The notes under the pieces are model-generated. The model worked only from the letters and a program-made list of their open reading frames with translations. It was not told where the DNA came from and made no database searches. Made by a program: the position numbers and the translations under genes. Below are positions 6,427 through 12,468 of a stretch of 12,468 nucleotides of DNA, piece by piece. Source of the DNA: Deltaproteobacteria bacterium (GTDB lineage: Bacteria > Desulfobacterota > DSM-4660 > Desulfatiglandales > B25-G16); the NCBI GenBank assembly GCA_018400255.1, contig JAGYMO010000356.1, forward strand, positions 1 through 12,468, read 5' to 3'. Position 1 is the stretch's first letter, and each line of letters opens with the position of its first letter.

Positions 6427-7491
6427 ATGGCATCACTAACACTCAAAGGAATAACTAAGCGTTTTGGAAATACTATTGCCCTGTCCAATATCGATCTCTC
6501 CGTAGATGATGGTGAATTCTGCGTACTCCTGGGGCCGTCAGGATGCGGAAAAAGTACCTTACTCCAAATTATTTCCGGCCTTACAGTTCAGGATGAAGGC
6601 TCTGTTATCCTGGATAACGAACTGGTTGACCATCTGAGCCCGAGAGATAGGGATGTGGCTATGGTATTTCAAAGTTACGCACTTTATCCTCATATGACAG
6701 TAGCTCAGAATCTTGCTTTCGGCCTTCGAATGCGTGGTATACCTAAAGACATTATAGACAAAAATATTATGGATACAGCCAATCTCCTGGGTATTCAGGA
6801 CCTATTAAAACGAAGGCCGAAGGAACTCTCGGGAGGACAACGACAAAGGGTAGCTATGGGACGCGCCTTAGTGCGAAGACCTAAACTATTTTTACTGGAT
6901 GAGCCCTTAAGCAATTTGGATGCCATGTTACGTATTAGTGTACGCCTTGAGCTTATGAGATTACATAAGCAGATCCAAGGCACAATTCTCTATGTCACCC
7001 ATGATCAGGTAGAGGCAATGACCCTTGGAGACAAAGTAGTAGTTATGAAAGCCGGCAATATTCATCAAATCGATCGGCCTGAGGTCATTTATAATCGACC
7101 TGCGGATACATTTGTTGCAAGTTTTATTGGCTCTCCTGCAATGAACATCTTTAAAGGAAAAATAGTTGCCGATAAAAAAGGCCTGATGTTTAAAGGCGAA
7201 GACTTTTCGTTGAATGTAAAGAATATTCCCTCTAACTTAAAAAATAAGCCTGTGGAAATAGGTATTCGTCCGGAGGATATAGAGATTTCGACCGGCGCTG
7301 AAAATGAACTCAAGACAAAGATAGAGATAGTCAGTAATGTAGGCTCAGAAAAATACATTTACGCACGTATTGGTTCGGCAACCTTAACAGCCCGAACAAA
7401 AAAAGATGATAACTTTAAATCTGGCAAGGATATTCTATTATCAATCAACCCATCTACACTCCACATCTTTTATAATGGTAAGAGGGTGTAG
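6427..7491 (+). CDS. ABC sugar importer ATPase, MalK/UgpC/MsmK type
   Basis: This gene encodes 354 residues, close to the usual 360-370. AAAAGGA (6413-6419) is 7 nt before the ATG, and the gene starts 4 nt after the permease stop. Nucleotide-binding motifs are complete: Walker A GPSGCGKS at 36-43, Q-loop Gln82 in FQSYALYP, signature LSGGQ at 134-138, Walker B FLLDE at 155-159 and the switch His192. Residues about 235-354 form the OB/TOBE-type regulatory domain, with GIRPEDIEI near 279-287, as in MalK-like proteins that energise sugar import and sometimes serve several transporters. That this cluster carries its own ATPase suggests a dedicated system. It is the last plus-strand gene before the convergent region. 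Confidence 0.95.
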   Translation: MASLTLKGITKRFGNTIALSNIDLSVDDGEFCVLLGPSGCGKSTLLQIISGLTVQDEGSVILDNELVDHLSPRDRDVAMVFQSYALYPHMTVAQNLAFGLRMRGIPKDIIDKNIMDTANLLGIQDLLKRRPKELSGGQRQRVAMGRALVRRPKLFLLDEPLSNLDAMLRISVRLELMRLHKQIQGTILYVTHDQVEAMTLGDKVVVMKAGNIHQIDRPEVIYNRPADTFVASFIGSPAMNIFKGKIVADKKGLMFKGEDFSLNVKNIPSNLKNKPVEIGIRPEDIEISTGAENELKTKIEIVSNVGSEKYIYARIGSATLTARTKKDDNFKSGKDILLSINPSTLHIFYNGKRV

Positions 7492-7507
7492 CATCTGTCT
7501 TCTTTAT

Positions 7508-7527
7508 CCAAATCTGTTTTTCAGATT
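7508..7527. repeat. Small hairpin related to the larger one downstream
   Basis: AATCTG (7511-7516) and CAGATT (7522-7527) form a 6-bp stem around TTTTT, 19 nt after the ATPase stop. CAGATTATG here (7522-7530) recurs at 7553-7561 and, inverted, at 7578-7586 in the larger hairpin. The left arm plus flank (7508-7516) matches the inverted copy at seven of nine bases, so the two hairpins appear to share an ancestral sequence. Confidence 0.45.
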
Positions 7528-7551
7528 ATGATGAGGTACGTTCTTATTAAC

Positions 7552-7587
7552 CCAGATTATGCGGTAGGTGTCTACTGCATAATCTGG
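7552..7587. terminator. Strong stem-loop between convergent genes, probable bidirectional terminator or transcript end
   Basis: Bases 7552-7567 pair with 7572-7587 in a 16-bp stem with a GTGT loop. All pairs are Watson-Crick except one G-U at 7563/7576 (an A-C mismatch on the minus transcript). It lies between the plus-strand importer operon (ends 7491) and the minus-strand gene (ends 7645), where both transcripts must stop. Neither side has a good T-run, so it may act as a 3'-end stabilising structure or a Rho-dependent boundary instead of a classical intrinsic terminator. Confidence 0.6.
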
Positions 7588-7644
7588 TATTAAGAGAGAA
7601 TTATAATAAGATATAGTTCGCACGTAAGATGTGAAAAAATGGGC

Positions 7645-10248
7645 TTACACTAAAAAGCAAATAGCGCTATGACTCTGGGGATCAGCAACAACTTTTACAA
7701 ATTGCCCTTCAGTTGTTTTAAGGATATCAATCACATGTACTACATCTTCAAAATCATTAGTCCCAGGCAACAAATCAGTTAGTATATTTACCGATTCCTC
7801 AAAAAATGATCTATTAAACATGGCCTGAGGGTCATCAGGGTAAACAGGCAAATAGATGATTTGCGCTTCCACTAAATCCTGAAAAAAGTGAGTACCGTAC
7901 GATACCTCTGGTATATTTCCAGAATCCTCATGGGCGATTTCAACAAGGACTGCTGTGTTATCAATGTCTGCATAGCTCACATTGACGCCTAAATCAATGT
8001 TGCTACTGCCCCATCTGCCTGGACCCATCATAAAAAATTTCTCTTCCTTGAGGTGTGGATGAGCATTCAGGCGTCCTACTATACGACCAACTGATCTTTT
8101 AAAGTCTTTTGAAGAGATTTGTGAATAACCTTGCGGGTCTATGTAAATAATATATCGTATTTTACTAATTACTCCGCCGCTTATAACCCTTGCAGCCTTA
8201 AAAAGAATATGCTCCTTGAAAATGTTATCAGGCAACTCTATAGGACCTGATACACCTGGAAGCCATAAAGGTCGACATTGGAGCAAATTTATTTTAACTT
8301 TATCTTCCAAGCTCACAGATGCAGTAAATTCAGTATCCACAGGATGGCCATAAGCTTTATCCAAACACTCCAGCATTTCGCCCATTATTTTAATAAAATC
8401 TGTATTACCAATAAGGTTGTTAAATGTTAAAACAAATTCGTGGTCTGCATCTTGTTGCACAAACCCATATGGATCATACAAATCTCCATCCCGTACTGCA
8501 GATACAAGAAGTTGAATATTTGGAAATTTTCCTTTGGAAAGCAATTCGGCTACGCGTAAAGTAGCAAACCTATTTGTCTTAAGGTCTAGCAGGTCAATTT
8601 CGTGCTGGGAGTATTTTGCTCTTTCCATGCCAATCTCGGGCCTCAGTTGTGGGTGGCTTACCGCAATCATCCTGGGGTAATCTCCTCCTACACGGTTTAC
8701 CGCACGAGTGCCTAAGCCAAACACCAGACGTATAACGCCTTTTTTTGAATCTATACGATTTGTCCATGCATACAGGTTACGGGAGAATGCCACGCCTGCA
8801 AGGCACGGAAAAAAATACTCCTTATAAGGTATCCCCGAAACGCGCTGCACTAGAATAGCCATTTGCTCATCGCTTTCTGCAAGCCCTCGCCTGCACCTAT
8901 AAGAGAGCGCATCTGGGCTCAATGTGCTTGCATAAACAAGCTTGACAGCACGTAAAAAGACCTCTAATCTTTCATCAGGGCTGCCCTGGTTTGCGCAAAA
9001 CTCACTTCTGTATTTACCGGCAAATGCATTACCAAAGCTATCTTCAAGCAAGCTACTAGATCTAACGATAATCGGTGCCTGGCCAAAGTAATCTAACATA
9101 TTCCGAAATTGCTCCACTATCTTTGTAGAAAATGTGCCACCTAAAAAATTCTGTTCAACTTCTTCAAACCCTTCCCGTGAAAGCTGGGAATTTTCTGATA
9201 GCTTTAGACGAAGCCTGAAAAGATCGTTATCAACAAGAAAGGTAAAGAACACATCCGAACCAACATAGAATGAGTCATGGTCTTCAAGCACCTGCGAAAA
9301 ATCTCTCTCGCCATTTACTCCCGCTAAAATGCGTCTTGCCAGAAGCATGCCGGCGGCCTTACCCCCAATTCTACCAGAGCCAATCATGCGGTCTCTGACT
9401 CTGTACAAATCCTGCAATGTAAAATAGGAACCGGCCAGCCTATTAATCTCTGGATGATTGCCAATTAACATCCTCAGAAATTCTTTTTTAAGCGCCAGGA
9501 TTTCCGGAGACATCTCCAGGGAGTCTTTATCGGTCTCGCTATATTGAATAAGCTTATGATAGACGCTGTCCCATGGAGCGATAGAACTTTCCATGTACTG
9601 AAGGGACTGTCTGCGAGCAGTTGAAGATAATGCGGCAGCCTCACCACTTTGGAATATGGGCTGCCAGGCTTTTTCAGAAATCATATGAGGTAAAAACATC
9701 TGCGGGGAATACCTGTCCCACACCTTTAATGGGTGTATGTACAGGTTGCCCTTTATGCGAAAAACATCAATCAGCACCTGAGTGGTATCCCGAATTCTGG
9801 CAATAGTACTGTATGCATGATGTCCGCGAGTCAGTGCGAAATAGGCAACTGTACCTGACTCGCGCAGGAAGGGGCATGTGACCTGAAAAAAATTAGCCAG
9901 CAACTCATCGGTCGCCCACTCCTCCACAAGGGCGGATATATTGTCAAATATAAAAAATTTCTCTTTTCCCAGCTCTTCGATGACCCTGTGCACCTCTGCA
10001 CTGAAGAGATCGAAACCACCCCTTGGATCCAGCTTTTTTATTATTAAACCCTCACCAGGCGACGTAACAATAGGGGGATGAGGAGCAAATCTTAAATAAA
10101 CACATTTATTTCCATTATTTAATGCCTGCTTAACAAAAGGTCCCACGAAATAGACGTATTCTTGCAAGTCATCGACCTGCCAAACGACATTGTCCCCTAA
10201 ACGAAGTCCCTTGATAACCTCATCCAGTTCTGTTATGCCGCTATACAT
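7645..10248 (-). CDS. PEP/pyruvate-binding domain protein with a RecA/KaiC-like N-terminus; lacks the phosphohistidine domain
   Basis: This gene encodes 867 residues. AAAGGAG lies 5 nt before the ATG. Residues 1 to about 190 resemble a KaiC/RecA-type domain: SGITELDEVIKGLRLGD at the start and FFIFDNISAL (98-107) at the Walker B position. No GKT/GKS P-loop follows the first segment (the residues are WQVDDLQEY), so ATP binding there is doubtful. Residues about 285-660 match the ATP-grasp PEP/pyruvate-binding domain of PEP synthase and pyruvate phosphate dikinase: GRIGGKAAGM (292-301), VRSSSLLED (395-403), FAGKYRSEF (409-417) and LLQCRPL (655-661). The swivelling His domain and PEP-binding barrel of true dikinases are absent. 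In their place residues about 690-800 carry GPGRWGSSN (742-750) and SYGTHFFQDL (783-792), which I recall as conserved in an uncharacterised family. It is probably co-transcribed behind glutamate dehydrogenase. The reaction is unknown; a sensor, kinase or pyruvate/PEP-responsive role is possible. Confidence 0.8.
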   Translation of the reverse strand: MYSGITELDEVIKGLRLGDNVVWQVDDLQEYVYFVGPFVKQALNNGNKCVYLRFAPHPPIVTSPGEGLIIKKLDPRGGFDLFSAEVHRVIEELGKEKFFIFDNISALVEEWATDELLANFFQVTCPFLRESGTVAYFALTRGHHAYSTIARIRDTTQVLIDVFRIKGNLYIHPLKVWDRYSPQMFLPHMISEKAWQPIFQSGEAAALSSTARRQSLQYMESSIAPWDSVYHKLIQYSETDKDSLEMSPEILALKKEFLRMLIGNHPEINRLAGSYFTLQDLYRVRDRMIGSGRIGGKAAGMLLARRILAGVNGERDFSQVLEDHDSFYVGSDVFFTFLVDNDLFRLRLKLSENSQLSREGFEEVEQNFLGGTFSTKIVEQFRNMLDYFGQAPIIVRSSSLLEDSFGNAFAGKYRSEFCANQGSPDERLEVFLRAVKLVYASTLSPDALSYRCRRGLAESDEQMAILVQRVSGIPYKEYFFPCLAGVAFSRNLYAWTNRIDSKKGVIRLVFGLGTRAVNRVGGDYPRMIAVSHPQLRPEIGMERAKYSQHEIDLLDLKTNRFATLRVAELLSKGKFPNIQLLVSAVRDGDLYDPYGFVQQDADHEFVLTFNNLIGNTDFIKIMGEMLECLDKAYGHPVDTEFTASVSLEDKVKINLLQCRPLWLPGVSGPIELPDNIFKEHILFKAARVISGGVISKIRYIIYIDPQGYSQISSKDFKRSVGRIVGRLNAHPHLKEEKFFMMGPGRWGSSNIDLGVNVSYADIDNTAVLVEIAHEDSGNIPEVSYGTHFFQDLVEAQIIYLPVYPDDPQAMFNRSFFEESVNILTDLLPGTNDFEDVVHVIDILKTTEGQFVKVVADPQSHSAICFLV

Positions 10249-10269
10249 CTTTTCTCCTTTTAAGCCCTT

Positions 10270-10288
10270 CTGTTAAACAGGCACGTGC
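10270..10288. repeat. Two small palindromes in the gap of the minus-strand operon
   Basis: CTGTT/AACAG (10270-10280, one-base loop) lies next to the perfect 8-bp palindrome GCACGTGC (10281-10288). Both sit in the 43-nt gap between the dehydrogenase stop and the next gene's ribosome binding site. They could be an RNA-processing or regulatory point between the two cistrons. They are short enough to be chance. Confidence 0.25.
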
Positions 10289-10291
10289 TAT

Positions 10292-11545
10292 CTATACCCA
10301 TCCACGGAGTTTGCATGCCTCTGCGACTCTGGCTACAGAGACAAGATAGGCAGCCTGACGCATATTGATCTTTTGGCACTGGCTCCTTTCGTACACACTT
10401 TTAAAGGCACGCGTCATTTTTTCTTTCAGCCGCCAATGGATCTCTTCTATCTCCCAATACAAATTATAGGTGTTTTGAACCTGCTCTAAATAAGAAACAG
10501 TAACGCCCCCTGCATTGACTAGAAAATCCGGTAAAATAACTATCCCCTTATCATAGAGTATGTCATCAGCCTCTGGTGTTGTAGGCCCATTTGCCAATTC
10601 ACACAATATCTTACAGTTTATTCTTTGAGCATTTTCCTTTGTAATTACGTTCTCTAATGCGGAAGGTATAAGAACAGCAACCTCAAGCTCAAGTAGCTCT
10701 TCATTACTTATTTCATCCGCCCCTGGAAAGCCACTGACTCTCCCGTTCTTAATTTTATAGTCAATAAGCTCTTCAACATTTATACCCTTAGGGTTATACA
10801 GGCCCCCTTTGGAATCTGAAGCGGCAATAAGCTTTAAATCAAGGGCATTTTCACCGAGTCGGGCCGCATACTGCCCGGCGTTCCCAAAACCCTGAATAGC
10901 CATTGGCTTATCTTTTAACTCTACCCCGTAAGCTGTAGCTGCCTCTCTTATGACATAAATCCCACCCCTGGCAGTAGCATCACCGCGCCCTTGAGAACCA
11001 CCTATTGGTATAGGCTTTCCAGTAATCACACCCGGGTGTTTTTCCCCCACTATCGTTTCATACTCATCCATCATCCAACCCATAATCTGCGGTGTAGTGT
11101 AAACATCAGGTGCAGGAACGTCCTTTGTAACTCCAAGAGTCCGGGCTATAGCTCGAATGTAACCACGGGCTAATCTCTCTTTTTCGGTCTCAGACAACAC
11201 CTTAGGATTACATATAACCCCTCCCTTACCACCGCCTAAGGGAATATCTACGACCGAGGTCTTCCATGTCATCCATGCTGCAAGGGCGCGCACTGTGTCT
11301 ATGGTTTCGTCCGGATGCCAGCGTATTCCGCCCTTAGCAGGTCCCCTCGCTGTATTGTACTGAATACGAAAGCCATGAAAAATCTTTGTAGCGCCATAAT
11401 CCATCTTAACAGGGATGGTAAACTTCAGCTCTTGCATAGGCCAACGGAGAAACTCATGGGTGGGCTTATCAAGCCCGAGCTTTTCGGCAGCGTCATCTAA
11501 TTGCTTCTGTGCAATACTAAAGGGGTTTAATTCATCTTTCATCAT
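10292..11545 (-). CDS. Glutamate dehydrogenase family (Glu/Leu/Phe/Val dehydrogenase)
   Basis: This gene encodes 417 residues, typical of the hexameric ~420-residue class. The enzyme interconverts glutamate with 2-oxoglutarate and ammonium using NAD(P)H, linking carbon and nitrogen metabolism in the cytoplasm. Visible residues, matched to Clostridium symbiosum enzyme positions, are Lys71 in PAKGGIRWHP, Lys95 in WKTSVVDIP, Lys107 in GGGKGG and catalytic Asp147 in PAPDV. The cofactor fold has GFGNAG at 219-224 and an acidic Asp244 after the second strand. The cofactor cannot be decided by eye. Two Met codons start the frame: AAAGGA (11549-11554) is 3 nt from ATG 11545 but 6 nt from ATG 11542, so the second may be used (416 residues). 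It precedes the PEP/pyruvate-binding gene by 43 nt. A leader terminator upstream may regulate it. Confidence 0.93.
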   Translation of the reverse strand: MMKDELNPFSIAQKQLDDAAEKLGLDKPTHEFLRWPMQELKFTIPVKMDYGATKIFHGFRIQYNTARGPAKGGIRWHPDETIDTVRALAAWMTWKTSVVDIPLGGGKGGVICNPKVLSETEKERLARGYIRAIARTLGVTKDVPAPDVYTTPQIMGWMMDEYETIVGEKHPGVITGKPIPIGGSQGRGDATARGGIYVIREAATAYGVELKDKPMAIQGFGNAGQYAARLGENALDLKLIAASDSKGGLYNPKGINVEELIDYKIKNGRVSGFPGADEISNEELLELEVAVLIPSALENVITKENAQRINCKILCELANGPTTPEADDILYDKGIVILPDFLVNAGGVTVSYLEQVQNTYNLYWEIEEIHWRLKEKMTRAFKSVYERSQCQKINMRQAAYLVSVARVAEACKLRGWV

Positions 11546-11702
11546 TAATCCTTTCTATTTTAGAATATTAACTATTTATGATAAAAAAAATAAACAAGGA
11601 TAAGGCCTGCACTATTACTTCCAAATCTAAAAAACCTGGCTCAATCCAGCTAATTGAAACTCATCACATTAAGGGCATAGAATTTTTTTTAGGGCTTGGA
11701 GC

Positions 11703-11742
11703 AAAAAAAAATCCACACACCTGAAACCTTAGGTGTCGTGGA
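11703..11742 (-). terminator. Intrinsic terminator in the leader region upstream of the dehydrogenase gene
   Basis: Read on the minus strand, bases 11742-11731 pair with 11722-11712 in an 11-bp stem (one bulged base, 8-nt loop). Nine consecutive T residues (11711-11703) follow at once, a textbook intrinsic terminator. No minus-strand gene ends here: the nearest gene to the right runs on the plus strand. It must therefore end a short untranslated RNA or an attenuated leader of the dehydrogenase operon, whose start codon is about 158 nt further on. Confidence 0.8.
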
Positions 11743-11791
11743 CTTCGTCGTCTTTTATAATACGCCGTTGTATTACATTTACCTACATATA
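11703..11791 (-). ncRNA. Candidate leader/attenuator RNA or small RNA upstream of glutamate dehydrogenase
   Basis: From the minus-strand promoter candidate, transcription would begin near 11791 and reach the terminator after about 90 nt. The RNA would hold a perfect 6-bp hairpin, TAATAC/GTATTA (11775-11758, loop 6 nt), a linker with GACGACGAAGTC, and then the terminator hairpin. Two ATG triplets near the promoter are each followed directly by a stop, so no leader peptide is evident. It fits no riboswitch class I recognise. Alternatives are a free-standing small RNA or a constitutive terminator insulating the divergent region. The start point is inferred. Confidence 0.45.
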
Positions 11792-11797
11792 TTCTTT

Positions 11798-11826
11798 TAA
11801 ATAATTAAAGTTTGCAAATATGTCAA
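11798..11826 (-). promoter_or_regulatory. Candidate minus-strand promoter for the dehydrogenase leader
   Basis: On the minus strand a perfect TTGACA (11826-11821) is followed after 17 nt by TATTTA (11803-11798), a weak -10 matching three of six positions. TATTAT within 11762-11757 is another possible -10 but has no convincing -35. The perfect -35 and its position just ahead of a terminator hairpin support real transcription toward the dehydrogenase gene. Confidence 0.4.
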
Positions 11827-11893
11827 CATTTTTTATGCCCTTACAATATATAATAACCAGATCCACACGTTGTAATTTTTCCTGGTTGCTTTA

Positions 11894-11922
11894 TTGACGC
11901 ACATAATCTTTTTATTTATCCT
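11894..11922 (+). promoter_or_regulatory. Candidate promoter for the GNAT acetyltransferase gene
   Basis: TTGACG (11894-11899), a five-of-six match to the -35 consensus, is followed after 17 nt by TATCCT (11917-11922), a four-of-six match to the -10. Transcription would start near 11929, about 30 nt before the ATG at 11961, inside the double palindrome at 11920-11941. Confidence 0.4.
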
Positions 11923-11941
11923 TAATTAAGGAAAATTTTCC
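11920..11941. promoter_or_regulatory. Two fused 12-bp perfect palindromes, candidate operator
   Basis: CCTTAATTAAGG (11920-11931) and GGAAAATTTTCC (11930-11941) are each exact palindromes and share the central GG. This puts CC/GG steps about 10 bp, or one helical turn, apart. The block covers the end of the -10 and the predicted start point of the acetyltransferase transcript, where a repressor would be effective. The regulator is unknown. AT-rich palindromes can occur by chance, but two perfect 12-mers fused together are uncommon. Confidence 0.4.
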
Positions 11942-11960
11942 ATAAAATAAATGTTAACAA

Positions 11961-12401
11961 ATGCCCATTAAAATGGTTTTTAAGATAACAAGATTCAATA
12001 TAGAGGATATTGACAAGATTTATGAAATTGAAAAGGAATCATTCCCAAAAACAGCTTACTCAAAAGAAACCTTGATTAGATACGCATTAGGCCTCCCCGA
12101 CACGTTTATTGTAATAGGAGACAATAAGGAGACTGCGGGATATCTAATTTTTGACAAGACTGGACACATCCATTCTGCTGCCATTAAACCAAAATATCGA
12201 AAAATGGGTTTAGGCACAAGGCTATTTATGTATGCAAAAAAAAGCTCGAGGCAAAGGCTCTGGCTTGAAGTAAGATCGAAAAATGCAGCAGCACTAAGAT
12301 TCTACAAAAAAATGGACATGAAGGTTATTAAAAAAATTCCAAATTACTATGGAAATGACGATGCCCTTGTTATGATTTTATATAAAGAACCAAAGAGTTA
12401 G
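11961..12401 (+). CDS. GNAT-family N-acetyltransferase, RimI-like
   Basis: This gene encodes 146 residues, the usual size for RimI-type GNAT enzymes, which transfer acetyl from acetyl-CoA to an amine, often a protein N-terminus. The acetyl-CoA motif A is clear: AAIKPKYRKMGLG, with the R-x-x-G-x-G signature at Arg80-Gly83-Gly85. The segment LEVRSKNAAALRFYKKMDMKV (102-122) followed by PNYYG (127-131) matches the RimI pattern LEVR..N..A...Y....F...YY. No strong ribosome binding site precedes ATG 11961; the only purine-rich stretch, AAGGAAAA at 11928-11935, is too far away. ATG 11973 (Met5) is an alternative. It is transcribed away from the dehydrogenase gene and seems to be its own unit. Substrate specificity, ribosomal S18 or otherwise, is not certain. 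Confidence 0.85.
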   Translation: MPIKMVFKITRFNIEDIDKIYEIEKESFPKTAYSKETLIRYALGLPDTFIVIGDNKETAGYLIFDKTGHIHSAAIKPKYRKMGLGTRLFMYAKKSSRQRLWLEVRSKNAAALRFYKKMDMKVIKKIPNYYGNDDALVMILYKEPKS

Positions 12402-12405
12402 GGGC

Positions 12406-12461
12406 AGAGATCAGGGGCCAGAGGTCAGATGTCAGCGGCCAGGGATCAGTGATGAGTGATC
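12406..12461. repeat. Degenerate heptanucleotide tandem repeat, eight units of AGNGRYC
   Basis: Eight consecutive 7-base units start with AG: AGAGATC, AGGGGCC, AGAGGTC, AGATGTC, AGCGGCC, AGGGATC, AGTGATG, AGTGATC. G is at position 4 in seven of eight units and C at position 7 in seven of eight. The array starts 5 nt after the acetyltransferase stop and is much more GC-rich than its surroundings. It may continue past the window. It is not a CRISPR: there are no spacers and the period is 7. Confidence 0.8.
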
Positions 12462-12468
12462 AATTTAG

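Noticed and set aside
7601..7644. GTAAG/CTTAC pairing just downstream of the PEP/pyruvate-binding gene as its terminator
   Set aside because: Only 5 bp with a long loop; the 16-bp stem at 7552-7587 is a far better transcript end.
11629..11650. Second minus-strand terminator-like hairpin (CTGG/CCAG followed by a T-run)
   Set aside because: The stem is only 4 bp with a 6-nt loop, and the gap is rich in A/T runs, so it is likely chance.
12406..12461. Possible CRISPR array at the right edge
   Set aside because: Units are 7 bases with no unique spacers and no cas genes are present; it is a simple degenerate tandem repeat.

Overview
The window is about 12.5 kb of AT-leaning bacterial DNA (around 40% GC by eye). 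It has tightly packed operons, AAGGAG-type ribosome binding sites, and no rRNA, tRNA, CRISPR array or recognisable insertion sequence. The gene content (a binding-protein-dependent sugar importer, a Glu/Leu/Phe/Val-type dehydrogenase, and a PEP/pyruvate-binding protein of a type I associate with anaerobic and environmental Gram-negatives such as Desulfobacterota, Nitrospirota and anammox Planctomycetes) fits a free-living environmental bacterium. I cannot name the genus. The AGNGRYC-type heptad repeat at the right edge fits such genomes but is not diagnostic.

Layout. 1-252: no gene; a stem-loop, a sigma70-like promoter candidate and a small palindrome. 253-609 (+): a small DNA-binding-like protein whose tail resembles the helical domain of serine recombinases. 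610-791: nested inverted repeats, a TATAAT box and a 9-bp inverted repeat. 792-7491 (+): a six-gene cluster of an asparagine-synthetase-like amidotransferase, a nitrilase-superfamily amidase, and a complete MalE/F/G/K-type ABC importer. The four importer genes overlap or are only 4 nt apart. 7492-7644: a convergent intergenic region with two related hairpins. 10248-7645 (-): a large PEP/pyruvate-binding protein with a RecA/KaiC-like N-terminus. 11545-10292 (-): glutamate dehydrogenase family, upstream of and probably co-transcribed with the previous gene. 11546-11960: a divergent regulatory region with a minus-strand promoter, an early intrinsic terminator (candidate leader attenuator or small RNA), a plus-strand promoter and two fused palindromes. 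11961-12401 (+): a RimI-like GNAT acetyltransferase. 12406-12461: a degenerate 7-bp tandem repeat.

How the genes may work together. The plus-strand cluster links uptake of a sugar-like solute to two amide-chemistry enzymes, one that makes and one that breaks C-N bonds. The AsnB-like enzyme has an unusual N-terminus: its predicted nucleophilic cysteine is residue 5, not residue 2. Together with the adjacent nitrilase-type amidase, this makes the pair the best candidate here for an undescribed pathway, possibly amidation or turnover of an imported compound. The minus-strand pair couples glutamate/2-oxoglutarate (nitrogen) chemistry with a PEP/pyruvate-binding protein that lacks the usual phosphotransfer domains, and a leader terminator may control it. 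All functional links between genes are inference from adjacency.
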